DNA of 64,000 nt from Metellina segmentata (lineage: Eukaryota > Arthropoda > Arachnida > Araneae > Tetragnathidae): positions 79,209,914 to 79,273,913 of the forward strand of contig OX375881.1 of NCBI GenBank assembly GCA_947359465.1, in the 5' to 3' direction. A model generated the notes under the pieces. That model was not told the DNA's origin. It ran no database searches and saw only the letters and a list, made by a program, of their open reading frames with translations. Both the position numbers and the translations under genes were made by a program. Below, in pieces: positions 43,083 through 55,036 of the stretch. The stretch's first letter is position 1; each line of letters begins with the position of its first letter.

Positions 43083-43978
43083 GAAACCATACTTTGTTAA
43101 ATGCTTCGGGCAACGTTGAAAAACAGTGGCTGCGTCTCTACTTTTGTTGTGTGATCTTCCTGAATATAAATATATATTCAATGACTATCAGCAGTTGGTG
43201 GTTAATGGATAGGTGCTGAGTGAAACCGAACTGTTGGGGCATCATGATGTGGTTCGTGTAAATAAATTATTTTTGTAGTGATCAAGAATGACCGCTTCGG
43301 CTATTTTGCTTAATGTGAGAAAGGATGAATGGTCTCGAACTATAGTTGGTATTTGAGCTGCTTGCTGTTTTCTAGGAGGTAGGGAAGTGTTTAAATTAAA
43401 AAAATAGCATTAATAATATAAGTAAAAATAAGGATAATTTTGAGGGGTATGTTTTGAACCATTTTGTTAGTTACCTTCAATTCCAAGGGCTTTTTTTATC
43501 ATGTTTTTGAATATGGATAATGATTTTGGATGGATGGATAGTAATAGTTTCATTTGCTTTTTTATTTTTATGGAATTCCTTATTACGTTCAATAACTGTT
43601 TCCGTGGTTTTTGGATCATTAATATAATTTTCCTTGAATTGTTCTTCAAGGCTAATCGGCAATCAGGTTCTCTTTATCAATATCTGAAATTACAGATTGT
43701 TGGTGAGTGGTGAGGGGAGGAATATTTTTGTATTTTTTTTGTTGGTGAAATGTTTAATGGTGTTTCATATTGACATGTCTTTAGTATTTAGGGATTCAAG
43801 GTTACTTTTCCAGGATTCATGAGAATGAGAAGAGATGTTTTTCGTTTTATTAAGTAAAGATTTAAGAACGGGGTCTTTAGTTTTTTCCCAGGATTTTTTA
43901 ATTTGATTTCTATTTTTGATAAGTTGTTTTACTTCAGCCGGTTGATAGATTTGATAATTGGAAGCGATGAATTTATAA
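43083..43978 (-). pseudogene. Jockey-like LINE, RT N-terminal half, right of the Polinton
   Basis: On the minus strand: SLLNKTKNISSHSHESWKS near 43870-43790 (linker region before RT), LSKIAEAVILDHYKNN near 43310-43260 (RT fingers block), then a frame-shifted FGF..QHLSINHQLL block near 43210 and KVWFQGLIYK-type text running into the Polinton target site at 43083. It is continuous with 24980-24799 once the Polinton and one target copy are removed. Frames are broken, so the LINE was dead before or soon after the insertion. Gypsy element 2 cuts it at 43978. Confidence 0.75.
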
Positions 43979-44223
43979 TGTAGCGCCCATGTTTATGCTA
44001 ATGACAGTGTCTCCCTCTGACGGTTAGCAATATGAAATAGGCAGTCGAGAGCCAAGTTTCCCATGCGCGGACGCATGGTCTTCTGTATCCCTAACTCTTA
44101 ACTAAATTTAATATGTGTGTTGTGTGTAACTTAGACCTCATTAAAGATGTTACACTAAATTTTGGCTCACTAGCATTCCATTTTCTTACCCCAACAGAAC
44201 CCAGTGGCTTTCCCCGGCCACAA

Positions 44224-45656
44224 ACTGACGCCCAACGTGTGTTCGAATGCGTTGTTGAAGTCAAAATTTTAACTTGGCTCCTGGCTCGGTAATTTTTTCA
44301 GATAATGCGCACTTAGGACAAAGGTGTCGCTTGAAGAATCCTTCAACCGTTTTGGATTTTGCTAAGCACATGGAAACAGGTTAGTTTCTGTGCTGTACGG
44401 ACCATCAGTCTCCGCTTATGGATAACAGGTATTTTCTGTTTACCTTTTGTTTCGCTAGGCCAAACTGGGAAACCATTCTGTAGTAATAATGCATTCCTTT
44501 GTGTTCAAGTAACATCCTGTTACCAAAAGGCTATATCTTGTATAAATTACTTGTTTGAGTTTTGAAAATTTGTCTCAAAAATGATATATCTAACAATCTT
44601 TTAAGATTTTAATTATCTTTTAAGCTATGATATTTTTTAAAAATAAAATATTCTACTTTCGATTTGAAATATAAATGTTCGTGCTTATCGGACTGGAAGT
44701 TATTCGGACCTTGAAAGTATCATTTTTTGGTTTAGTAGACATGAAACAATTCTTTTTTCTTGTATATTGTTGATATAAGATACATTTTATGTGTGATCTT
44801 AACGATTTATTTTCCGAGTTAAAAGCTTATGAATAGGTTTTTAGTGCATTTCATAAAAGGAAAGAAATATATCATAGTGTTTTTGTAGTATTTTGAAATT
44901 CAAGAATGATTGGAGTAATAATTAGTATTATGAAGTACACATTTGTAATTTTATGTGGTATCTAGTTTTGAGTATCACGTGATCAAGGAGATGCTCAGGG
45001 ACAATGTACATGTAAAGTAAGAGGGACTACTCATTCGTTCGAATTGCACTCCTGTGACCTTGTAATTGAAAGAGAAGGTGTTTATGGTTTTTCGGGTGCT
45101 CTGTTTATAATTGTGCATTTTGAAGGGGATTTTTTCTTGACAAACGTTATTTGCTTCGCGTAAGAGAGATTTTGTTTTTGTTGTTCACACATTTGGATTG
45201 ATTGGTTTTTCAGAGCTCGGTTACATGAAAGATTTTGGGGGTTGTGTATATAATACCAATTGAATTCCTATTGTTTTAACAAATGTGCATTACATAAATT
45301 TAGGATTTTAGTTTGATTATATATGCTAACTGGTATACATTTACTGTCATTGTTACTCATTCTTGCATAAAATAATTCTTAATGTCACAATATTGCAAAC
45401 GTATTAATAATAGTGTTATTGTTAACCTTATTATATTTCTTATCAAAGATTATTTCAGTGAAATATCGTCAATGTTCTGAGAATTTTGAATAAGTGTTTT
45501 TTTACAAATTTAAAACTTTTACACACATTTTAGATGTTCAATTGAAAGTATTTGGGCTTAATGATTCAATATCCCGTTAAAATTAGTGCATTTTATTTAA
45601 ACTATTTTTAATGGTAAAAATATAAAGTGACTCTGAACAACAGAACTATAAGGAAA
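44224..45656 (+). other. 5' leader of Gypsy element 2
   Basis: 1.4 kb of AT-rich sequence between the LTR and gag with no convincing ORF; unusually long for a leader, possibly containing unrelated sequence. Confidence 0.45.
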
Positions 45657-47988
45657 ATGTCATTCCTCGGTAAAGCAAGAAAATGCGATCTGGTCGGTCT
45701 GGCATTAGAGATGGGGGAACATTCTGATGATAGAGATACAGTAATCAAATTGAGAACGATTATTACTTCGAGTCCGGCTTACGAAGAAGAATTTGTAAAC
45801 AACTTACTCCAGCGTATTATCACTGAGAGACAGGAACTGGAAGCAAAGATCAAGGAAGAGAAAGAAGAAATTAAAAGAAAGGAAGATTTAGAATTCGAAG
45901 AGCGAAAGAGGAAGGATGGTTACGAATTCGAGCTACAGAAGTTGAGACTCCAGGAAGAAGCGGCTCGAACGTCAGCTTCTATAGAACAGAATGAAGTTCC
46001 ACATTCAGCCAAACCCAAACTAGATTTGCAGACTCTGATTCAACGATTTGATCCTGCAACAAACGATGTTAGTTTGTACCTCGTCATCTTCGAAAGGCAA
46101 GCCCGGAGAGCTGAAATCCCTAAAGAATTCTGGGCAGCACATTTAATTGGATTGTTGCCATACGATATTGCTCAAATTATTGCCAGGGAAGCGGAAGAAG
46201 TTTCCCAGGATTATGAACAAGTTAAGCAGCTTCTGCTCAAGCGCTATAAGTTAACTCCAGAAAAGTTTCGTCAATCATTCGTGACATGCAAAAAGTCCAG
46301 AAAGCACATGGACAGATTTCGCATATGAAACGAGGAACTATTTTCAGGGTTGGATTTCGGGTCTTGAAATCACCACTTTCGACGGACTCTCTGATCTGAT
46401 GATTGCAGATCAAATAAAACGCCGTGTTCCTCAGGAGATTCGAGAACATTTCATCGATGAGTGGACTCGAATAAAAACAGTAAAAGATCTAGTGAAGAAG
46501 CTGGACGACTATGAAACGGTTCGACCAAATAACAGAAAGGATTTTGCTCCCAAGACGCAAAATAAACTGTGGAATGGAACTCCAAATCCTCCAGCGCAGG
46601 GGGATAGCAAGGCCCAGCGTCGGGATTGGAGAGGGGTCAGCAACAACCGTGAAGTGCAGCAGGACAAACGAACATATCCAAGGACACAGCAGGACAACGG
46701 AAAGTCCAAAGCTAAAGTAACTTGTTTCTCATGTGGATTAGAAGGACACATGAAAGGAACCTGCCCAAATTGGGACAAGACTAAAGATGGTAGAGGTGCT
46801 AACAGAAATAAACAGTATCCTTTTAGTCAAGACAGAGCCCAAAGAACCACTGAACTTCAAAACGAAGACATCAGACCTCCCATAGCATGTTATGGATGTG
46901 GTTGCCCAGGAGTTATTAAATCAAGATGCAGCACTTGCAATCCAACCGTACCGAATGACTATTCGAAATCACCAAATGTTAATCATCTGGAACTTTACAG
47001 TTGTTCAACATTGAGACACCCATTGAGCATTATACAGATCACAATTTGCAACCAACAGGCTGCCGTGTGTGCAGACACAGGTGCGACTTGTTCCGTGGCT
47101 GGAGAAAAGTTGTACAAACGTCTCCAGGAGTTTGGTCTAAATTTTGAGGACAGGAAGGTTGATTTAAAGCTTGCTGATGGCTGTGTGAAAACAACAGATG
47201 TCCTCAGCACTGTGGTAGATATTGGCATCAATGGTAAGGTGATTCCAACAGAACTTCTTGTCCTAAAACAAGCCAAAGGAAACAGAACTCTTTTGGGTCA
47301 GGATTTCCTCCAAGCAGCAGGGATGGTTCTGGATCTACAGCAAAATGAATGGTTTTTCTCTGAAACCCCACAAAAGAAAAACAGTTTTGTTTCCCTAACA
47401 CGAGTGGCAACGCATGCTACATCTTTATTGGATACATCCCTTCGAAAGGATGAAGATAGAAGACACTTGGTAGTGGAACAACACCAATTAAATTCTCTCC
47501 TGCAGAAAAATCAAACATGTTTTCAACCAGGGGGAGAGCCTACACCGTCAATGGAACACCGAATCACAACTCGTGATCATCTTCCTGTATCAGTGCTCCC
47601 TTACAGGACGAACGCCGTCAAGAATGTACAGTACATCCCTGGAAAGGCAAATGTCATTCCCGACATACTCTCCCGCCAAGTTTGTAAAGAAGATCAAAGT
47701 TCTTCATGTGAAATTTCTAACATTGTTGTTGCGGACTTGCTCACTCAGAAGTTCCCCACTTCTTATGTCATAGCCAGTATTGATAAACCATGTGAGCCAC
47801 TTGCGACTTACCATGTCTCTGCTCTCACACCCTTCAGAGACATTGACACTACTCCAGTAGCCCCTCTTCGTAAGAGAGGTCGACCACCCAATATACCTGG
47901 GAACTCGAACTCAGATAAAGAACTTTCAAGTCCTTCAGGAACTGCTTCCCGGACTGGTCGCTTTCCACGGAAAGCCAAAAGAATTTGA
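45657..47988 (+). pseudogene. Gag-protease of Gypsy element 2 with collapsed pol
   Basis: From ATG 45657 (MSFLGKARKCDLVGLALEMG) comes a SAP-like N-terminal domain ending YEEEFVNNLL, a charged coiled coil, then a capsid region (LIQRFDPATNDVSLYL; LLKRYKLTPEKFRQSF). The frame changes at about 46290-46305, then continues in the frame of 46399-47988: IKRRVPQEIREHFIDEW, two knuckle-like Cys motifs (CFSCGLEGHMKGTC; CYGCGCPGVIKSRC) and an aspartic protease (CADTGATCSVAG). The start of RT (ITTRDHLPVSVLPYR) is followed directly by the RNase H end (YIPGKANVIPDILSR) and an integrase tail (ALTPFRDI...RKRGRPPN). Most RT, RNase H and the integrase core are absent, yet the fused frame is open. Confidence 0.85.
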
Positions 47989-48199
47989 ACTTTACCATTA
48001 CCACTGCAGAACTTTCCGATCCTGGTCTCCTCACCGGGACCAGAGGGGGAGTCTGTAGCGCCCATGTTTATGCTAATGACAGTGTCTCCCTCTGACGGTT
48101 AGCAATATGAAATAGGCAGTCGAGAGCCAAGTTTCCCATGCGCGGACGCATGGTCTTCTGTATCCCTAACTCTTAACTAAATTTAATATGTGTGTTGTG

Positions 48200-48498
48200 T
48201 ATCTACTGGAGAGGGAACACTTCATAGATATCTTTCATCTATTTATTTGGAATTCTAGGTTATATAGGAATATATTACAATATAGTAGAAAACAGCAGCA
48301 GAGAGCCCCTCATCGTCCGTTCTCTGTCGTCTCCGTGGGTCGAATCCCCTACTTTCTTTTTGCTCTCCCCTTTTTCTCCTCCTGACCCGGGTGACCTTTC
48401 ACAGACACCCCCGCCAACGTCCCTATAGGAAGTCCCGTTCCCCCCCCCCAACACCAGTTCCTCCTTGTGTTGGCCGGAGAACCTCAGATCTTCACACC
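48200..48498 (-). repeat. LTR copy 1 of the array
   Basis: About 299 bp, TATCTACTGG...GATCTTCACA on the plus strand. Its left edge abuts the truncated LTR of Gypsy element 2. Confidence 0.85.
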
Positions 48499-49366
48499 TC
48501 CCCACCGGTTTAAAATTGTCAGACCCCTTGGTTTTACAATTAAGAACCTTAAATCAAAGGGGGCAGGCATACTGATGCCCTTCCAATCGTCACCACCGAG
48601 CCAAATCGGAGTCTGTGTAAGATTGTCTGTGTCCCTAGTTGGCAAACATGCCTCAACAACACTCTCATACATGAGTTTACAAACTAGGTTCTGATAAAAT
48701 TATCGACACTAATCAATACACCAAATAGAACTGGGGGAAAGGAATATATACAAAAACCTACTATCAACATAAACACTTTACCAAATTACTTATTACCTCC
48801 TTCAAACCCAATGTAATTTCGGTACACAATAATGACCATAGGTAAGAGTAAAAATACTACACATCACAACAATATTTTTAAAAGAAAATTGTACTGCACC
48901 TTACAACACTAACTTAATTAGCATAACTACTGTACCTCACGACATTAATGTAATAAGAATAACTACCGTCAAAACTTTAACGTAATAAGCATAACTACTG
49001 TACATCACAGCTTTAAGAAAATTTCAACTTCCCGACAGTACAATTTAATTAGTGGTAAGCACTTAAAAATCTTAACACTTTATTCAAATAACACAAACAC
49101 AGGAACTTACACAAATTGAAAAATTAATTATATACAACATAATCCTCAATTCAAACAGTCATTTATTAGTGGTTATCCAGTCCTCTAAGGATCGCCTTTT
49201 GCAAACGTATCAATTTCCGTAAAATCCAAAACCAAAACCGATAAATGAACTTTTTTTTTCGATAATACCACCACAGGAATAACATACATTCGCCTATTCC
49301 ATCCCCTTTCTTGGGCACTGATCAAACGATATGACTTGTTACCCTTCCCCCAATAAAAAGTAACCC

Positions 49367-50311
49367 TCACATTTTAGATTGAGGGTATTCCAGGGTCTTT
49401 CGCGCCACCCCTATTCGCACTGAACTCCCGTGTAAATTTTGATTTACCCGCATAGCTAACTTCACTTCTCCTCTGCCATTCCTATTTATACTTTTCCTCC
49501 CACCTGGTCTAATTACTCTTCCTCGTGTCTTCGCTACCACCGCCTGGTTACCCGTCAAAGTCTCCGAAGCCCCTCCTAACTTTTCTGGTCTGTGCTTCAA
49601 GAGAACTATTCGTTGACGAATCTTTTTCCGCAAACCAATCTCTCGATTATCCGTCTTTCCTCCGCGTCTCTTAACACTAGTGTCCAAGAACGGTTTGGGC
49701 AGAATCTTCCCTTCATGTTTCTCCTTATGCAACTTTGAAGTTTCAGAGACGCACTCCTTTTCACCCCACTTCCCATTCATTCCGAGACCCAAACTTTTCA
49801 TCTCCATTTCAAACCCGTGCTGCGTACCCCTCGTAGTGTCCCCAAACGCCCTGGGCAACATCTCACTCTGGTTTCCACTCCCTTTCCGAGACCTTCGCCT
49901 TTTCCCCTTCACGCGACTACATCTGTGACTCTCCCCCTTCTTGGTAGTAATAACTTCACCAGGAATGTCCGGTTGGTCCCTTCCCGATGAATCCGTTGGG
50001 TCATCCACCTCGTCTGGTGTCTTTTTGTGACCTTCAGCCACCTCCCCCTGGGTCGCGATAGCGTTTCTACCCGTTTCTTGAATCACGAGTTCCTTTACCC
50101 GTTCTTCGTCCTGCGAAGTTTCCGCTGACTTCTTAACATCGGTTGAGGAAGGGTCAGTTCTATTTTCCTGCCCCTTCGTCTCCTCCTGAGCAAGATCACT
50201 CCTTCCCCTATTTTCCCTAGAAATTGCATTTTCAATTTCACCTCCTTCCCTTCTTTCTACATCTTTCTCCTGCCTTTCTAACCCCCTCAATCTCATTTCA
50301 TAAACTGACAA
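49367..50311 (-). CDS. Unknown highly charged 314-aa ORF, array unit 1
   Basis: I do not recognise a fold. The protein is very rich in Lys, Arg, Glu, Asp and Ser (for example VKGKRRRSRKG and RRGGKTDNREIGLRKKIRQR) and has no Cys-rich knuckle or catalytic motif. It lies downstream, in element orientation, of a Gag N-terminal fragment (50717-50460), so it may be the decayed or replaced remainder of Gag. Unit 2 has the same ORF with a handful of amino-acid changes, and both stay open for 314 codons, which is notable for a non-autonomous element. Confidence 0.5.
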   Translation of the reverse strand: MSVYEMRLRGLERQEKDVERREGGEIENAISRENRGRSDLAQEETKGQENRTDPSSTDVKKSAETSQDEERVKELVIQETGRNAIATQGEVAEGHKKTPDEVDDPTDSSGRDQPDIPGEVITTKKGESHRCSRVKGKRRRSRKGSGNQSEMLPRAFGDTTRGTQHGFEMEMKSLGLGMNGKWGEKECVSETSKLHKEKHEGKILPKPFLDTSVKRRGGKTDNREIGLRKKIRQRIVLLKHRPEKLGGASETLTGNQAVVAKTRGRVIRPGGRKSINRNGRGEVKLAMRVNQNLHGSSVRIGVARKTLEYPQSKM

Positions 50312-50459
50312 TCTCTCATTAGCCTTTTACCGAACAGCTTTATACCTGTTTCCGGCCTCTGCCCAAGCTCCTTTCACTCGCTCCTCTGCTCCTCCAAATT
50401 CCTTTCTCGCCTCTTTCTGAGCCACCCCATACGCCTAAATTTCCACTCCCTTTCAGCTT

Positions 50460-50717
50460 CTATCCAATCCCTTTCAGCTTCTCTTTTCTCTCTTTCATTA
50501 ATAATATCTCTGTTACCCAAACCTTTACAAATTCTTCCTCGTATGATTGTGATCCTAGAATTATTTTCCTTAAATCCGCGACTTTTGCATTCGGCGGTAC
50601 CTCCTCCCCTAATTCGATTGCCAAATATCTCATCTCCTCCATCCTAGCTCTCCCAAGAAATGCCATAGTGATCCCCGTGTAAACACAATCAACTTTAACA
50701 ATAACAACCAGCTTCAA
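50460..50717 (-). pseudogene. Gag N-terminal (SAP-like) fragment, array unit 1
   Basis: MAFLGRARMEEMRYLAIELG then LRKIILGSQSYEEEFV is clearly related to the Gag N-terminus of Gypsy element 2 (FLGKARKCDLVGLALEMG, LRTIITSSPAYEEEFV). The frame ends about 85 codons in; the coiled-coil continuation is in another frame. Confidence 0.7.
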
Positions 50718-51618
50718 TTATTACTCAAGCAAATACACAAAGATTTTTCAAACATGCACTTTGATGTTCCATTATAATTCCCCTAGTCACTCTATTAAAT
50801 ATTCAAACACTTTCAATAAGTAACTAATTATATTAAATACATCTGCATAATCTTACACTTTTATTTACTCAAAGTAATTCCAAAAAAACTATTCCTTAGC
50901 TGATGTTCATTACACATTAAATCCTACGATCCAGAGCCCCGTCAAAATAAATACACATCATAGCACAAATATAAAATAATCATCACAACACTGCTTCTCA
51001 TTCACATATGTGTTAACCCCCCTGTGTATTTAATGGCTCACTGGATCAATTCAGAAGGGACTTACCCGAGTACCCTTCAAGGTATATGAGTTGACTGCCG
51101 AAGATGCACTTCCCTCTTTCCTTGCTTGCAACGCACAGTCCTCTAACATCTTTCCGGTTGCACACTGGATCACTCATCAGACGTTAACCTACACAGATCC
51201 GTATCACTGCATTTCCATCGTACGACGCTCGAACCAGCATTTAACTTCCATGACCCCTAGTCGACACCAAGCGCATCTCCAGGATCACTCTTCCAATGTG
51301 GACGCCCCTCGGTCCAGGATCGCTGCTATTCCATCACACGGCATCCGGCCACGTCGATCTCTTCTTCCAACTCTCCTGGTATGCACCAAACAATTCTCCA
51401 GCTTGCAAAAAGAATCCCTCTTCCAATGCTAATAATTCCGTTCAGGCTCGATGTCTTTCCATCAGCTGACGCACGATTGCGTCCCTCGCTCATTCCACCG
51501 CTTTGGTCATCGGCATCCAGCGTCCCTCTCCACCATACATCCTGCTAGTCTGCGCCAGTTTATCACACCTCTATCCTTTCTCTATCTCTTTATCTCTGGT
51601 GAGTGTGAGTGGTTCGTT
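50718..51618 (-). other. 5' leader region of array unit 1
   Basis: Between the Gag fragment and the middle LTR. Plus-strand ORFs here (51091-51432, 51451-51678) look like shadows in a C-rich leader; no gene is called. Confidence 0.4.
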
Positions 51619-51917
51619 TTATCTACTGGAGAGGGAACACTTCATAGATATCTTTCATCTATTTATTTAGAATTCTAGGTTATATAGGAATATATTACAA
51701 TATAGTAGAAAACAGCAGCAGAGAGCCCCTCATCGTCCCTCTCTGTCGTCTCCGTGGGTCGAATCCCCTACTTTCTTTTTGCTCTCCCCTTTTTCTCCTC
51801 CTGACCCGGGTGACCTTTCACAGACACCCCCGCCAACGTCCCTATAGGAAGTCCCGTTCCCCCCCCCCAACACCAGTTCCTCCTTGTGTTGGCCGGAGAA
51901 CCTCAGATCTTCACACC
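51619..51917 (-). repeat. LTR copy 2 (shared middle LTR)
   Basis: Nearly identical to copy 1; the small difference at CGTCC(GTT)CTCTG was noticed. Confidence 0.88.
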
Positions 51918-52785
51918 TCCCCACCGGTTTAAAATTGTCAGACCCCTTGGTTTTACAATTAAGAACCTTAAATCAAAGGGGGCAGGCATACTGATGCCCT
52001 TCCAATCGTCACCACCGAGCCAAATCGGAGTCTGTGTAAGATTGTCTGTGTCCCTAGTTGGCAAACATGCCTCAACAACACTCTCATACATGAGTTTACA
52101 AACTAGGTTCTGATAAAATTATCGACACTAATCAATACACCAAATAGAACTGGGGGAAAGGAATATATACAAAAACCTACTATCAACATAAACACTTTAC
52201 CAAATTACTTATTACCTCCTTCAAACCCAATGTAATTTCGGTACACAATAATGACCATAGGTAAGAGTAAAAATACTACACATCACAACAATATTTTTAA
52301 AAGAAAATTGTACTGCACCTTACAACACTAACTTAATTAGCATAACTACTGTACCTCACGACATTAATGTAATAAGAATAACTACCGTCAAAACTTTAAC
52401 GTAATAAGCATAACTACTGTACATCACAGCTTTAAGAAAATTTCAACTTCCCGACAGTACAATTTAATTAGTGGTAAGCACTTAAAAATCTTAACACTTT
52501 ATTCAAATAACACAAACACAGGAACTTACACAAATTGAAAAATTAATTATATACAACATAATCCTCAATTCAAACAGTCATTTATTAGTGGTTATCCAGT
52601 CCTCTAAGGATCGCCTTTTGCAAACGTATCAATTTCCGTAAAATCCAAAACCAAAACCGATAAATGAACTTTTTTTTTCGATAATACCACCACAGGAATA
52701 ACATACATTCGCCTATTCCATCCCCTTTCTTGGGCACTGATCAAACGATATGACTTGTTACCCTTCCCCCAATAAAAAGTAACCC

Positions 52786-53730
52786 TCACATTTTAGATTG
52801 AGGGTATTCCAGGGTCTTTCGCGCCACCCCTATTCGCACTGAACTCCCGTGTAAATTTTGATTTACCCGCATAGCTAACTTCACTTCTCCTCTGCCATTC
52901 CTATTTATACTTTTCCTCCCACCTGGTCTAATTACTCTTCCTCGTGTCTTCGCTACCACCGCCTGGTTACCCGTCAAAGTCTCCGAAGCCCCTCCTAACT
53001 TTTCTGGTCTGTGCTTCAAGAGAACTATTCGTTGACGAATCTTTTTCCGCAAACCAATCTCTCGATTATCCGTCTTTCCTCCGCGTCTCTTAACACCAGT
53101 GTCCAAGAACGGTTTGGGCAGAATCTTCCCTTCATGTTTCTCTTTATGCAACTTTGAAGTTTCAGAGACGCACTCCTCTTCACCCGACTTCCCATTCATT
53201 CCGAGACCCAAACTTTTCATCTCCATATCAAACCCGTGCTGATTACCCCTCGTAGTGTCCCCAAACGCCCTGGGCAACATATCACTCTGGTTTCCACCCC
53301 CTTTCCGAGACCTTCGCCTTTTCCCCTTCACGCGACTACATCTGTGACTCTCCCCCTTCTTGGTAGTAATAACTTCACCAGGAATGTCCGGTTGGTCCCT
53401 TCCCGATGAATCCGTTGGGTCATCCACCTCGTCTGGTGTCTTTTTGTGACCTTCAGACACCTCCCCCTGGGTCGCTATAGCGTTTCTACCCGTTTCTTCT
53501 CCCACGAGTTCCTTTACCCGTTCTTCGTCCTGCGAAGTTTCCGCTGACTTCTTAACATCGGTTGAGGAAGGGTCAGTTCTATTTTCCTGCCCCTTCCTCT
53601 CCTCCTGAGCGAGATCGCTCCTTCCCCTATTTTCCCTAGAAATTGCATTTTCAATTTCACCTCCTTCCCTTCTTTCTACATCTTTCTCCTGCCTTTCTAA
53701 CCCCCTCAATTTCATTTCATAAACTGACAA
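52786..53730 (-). CDS. Unknown highly charged 314-aa ORF, array unit 2
   Basis: Same length and order as the ORF in unit 1, with scattered substitutions (for instance QEERKGQENR instead of QEETKGQENR; GEETGRN instead of IQETGRN). Function unknown. Confidence 0.5.
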   Translation of the reverse strand: MSVYEMKLRGLERQEKDVERREGGEIENAISRENRGRSDLAQEERKGQENRTDPSSTDVKKSAETSQDEERVKELVGEETGRNAIATQGEVSEGHKKTPDEVDDPTDSSGRDQPDIPGEVITTKKGESHRCSRVKGKRRRSRKGGGNQSDMLPRAFGDTTRGNQHGFDMEMKSLGLGMNGKSGEEECVSETSKLHKEKHEGKILPKPFLDTGVKRRGGKTDNREIGLRKKIRQRIVLLKHRPEKLGGASETLTGNQAVVAKTRGRVIRPGGRKSINRNGRGEVKLAMRVNQNLHGSSVRIGVARKTLEYPQSKM

Positions 53731-53945
53731 TCTCTCATCAGCCTTTTCCCGAGCAGCTTTATACCTGTTTCCGGCCTCTGTCTAAGCTCCTTTCACTCGT
53801 TCCTCTGGTCCTCCAAATTCCTTTCTCGCCTCTTTCTGAGCCATTATCCGCCTAAATTTCCACTCTCTTTAGCTTCTATCCAATCCCTTTCAGCTTCTCT
53901 TTTCTCTCTTTCATTAATAATATCTGTTACCCAAACCTTTACAAA

Positions 53946-54131
53946 TTATTCCTCGTATGATTGTGATCCTAGAATTATTTTCCTTAAATCCGCGACTTTT
54001 GCATTTGGCGGTACCTCCTCCCCTAATTCGATTGCCAAATATCTCATCTCCTCCATCCTAGCTCTCCCAAGAAATGCCATAGTGATCCCCGTGTAAACAC
54101 AATCAACTTTAACAATAACAACCAGCTTCAA
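53946..54131 (-). pseudogene. Gag N-terminal fragment, array unit 2 (shorter)
   Basis: Same start as in unit 1 but a base change turns the codon after SYEE into a stop, so only 61 codons remain. Confidence 0.65.
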
Positions 54132-55036
54132 TTATTACTCAAGCAAATACACAAAGATTTTTCAAACATGCACTTTGATGTTCCATTATAATTCCCCTAG
54201 TCACTCTATTAAATATTCAAACACTTTCAATAAGTAACTAATTATATTAAATACATCTGCATAATCTTACACTTTTTTTTATTTACTCAAAGTAATTCCA
54301 AAAAAACTATTCCTTAGCTGATGTTCATTACACATTAAATCCTACGATCCAGAGCCCCGTCAAAATAAATACACATCATAGCACAAATATAAAATAATCA
54401 TCACAACACTGCTTCTCATTCACATATGTGTTAACCCCCCTGTGTATTTAATGGCTCACTGGATCAATTCAGAAGGGACTTACCCGAGTACCCTTCAAGG
54501 TATATGAGTTGACTGCCGAAGATGCACTTCCCTCTTTCCTTGCTTGCAACGCACAGTCCTCTAACATCTTTCCGGTTGCACACTGGATCACTCATCAGAC
54601 GTTAACCTACACAGATCCGTATCACTGCATTTCCATCGTACGACGCTCGAACCAGCATTTAACTTCCATGACCCCTAGTCGACACCAAGCGCATCTCCAG
54701 GATCACTCTTCCAATGTGGACGCCCCTCGGTCCAGGATCGCTGCTATTCCATCACACGGCATCCGGCCACGTCGATCTCTTCTTCCAACTCTCCTGGTAT
54801 GCACCAAACAATTCTCCAGCTTGCAAAAAGAATCCCTCTTCCAATGCTAATAATTCCGTTCAGGCTCGATGTCTTTCCATCAGCTGACGCACGATTGCGT
54901 CCCTCGCTCATTCCACCGCTTTGGTCATCGGCATCCAGCGTCCCTCTCCACCATAGATCCTGCTAGTCTGCGCCAGTTTATCACACCTCTACCCTTTCTC
55001 TATCTCTTTATCTCTGGTGAGTGTGAGTGGTTCGTT

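Larger units (their letters stand above)
43979..48199 (+). mobile_element. Gypsy LTR retrotransposon 2, internally deleted, 3' LTR interrupted
   Basis: 5' LTR about 43979-44223 (TGTAGCGCCC...), followed by TGACGCCCAACGTG, a primer-binding-site-like sequence. Gag and protease follow, then a collapsed pol, a polypurine tract (AGAGGGGGAG) and a 3' LTR from 48054 that stops at about 48199, where the next element begins. The rest of that LTR ('gtaacttagacctc') is not found to the right of the following array. Confidence 0.85.

Noticed and set aside
43467..43662. 60-codon basic ORFs as a gene
   Set aside because: They lie within the decayed LINE between endonuclease and RT regions and are best explained as its remnant.
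51091..51678. Plus-strand ORFs repeated in both array units (113 and 75 codons)
   Set aside because: Antisense to the leader of a minus-oriented LTR element, no domain; repeated only because the unit is repeated.
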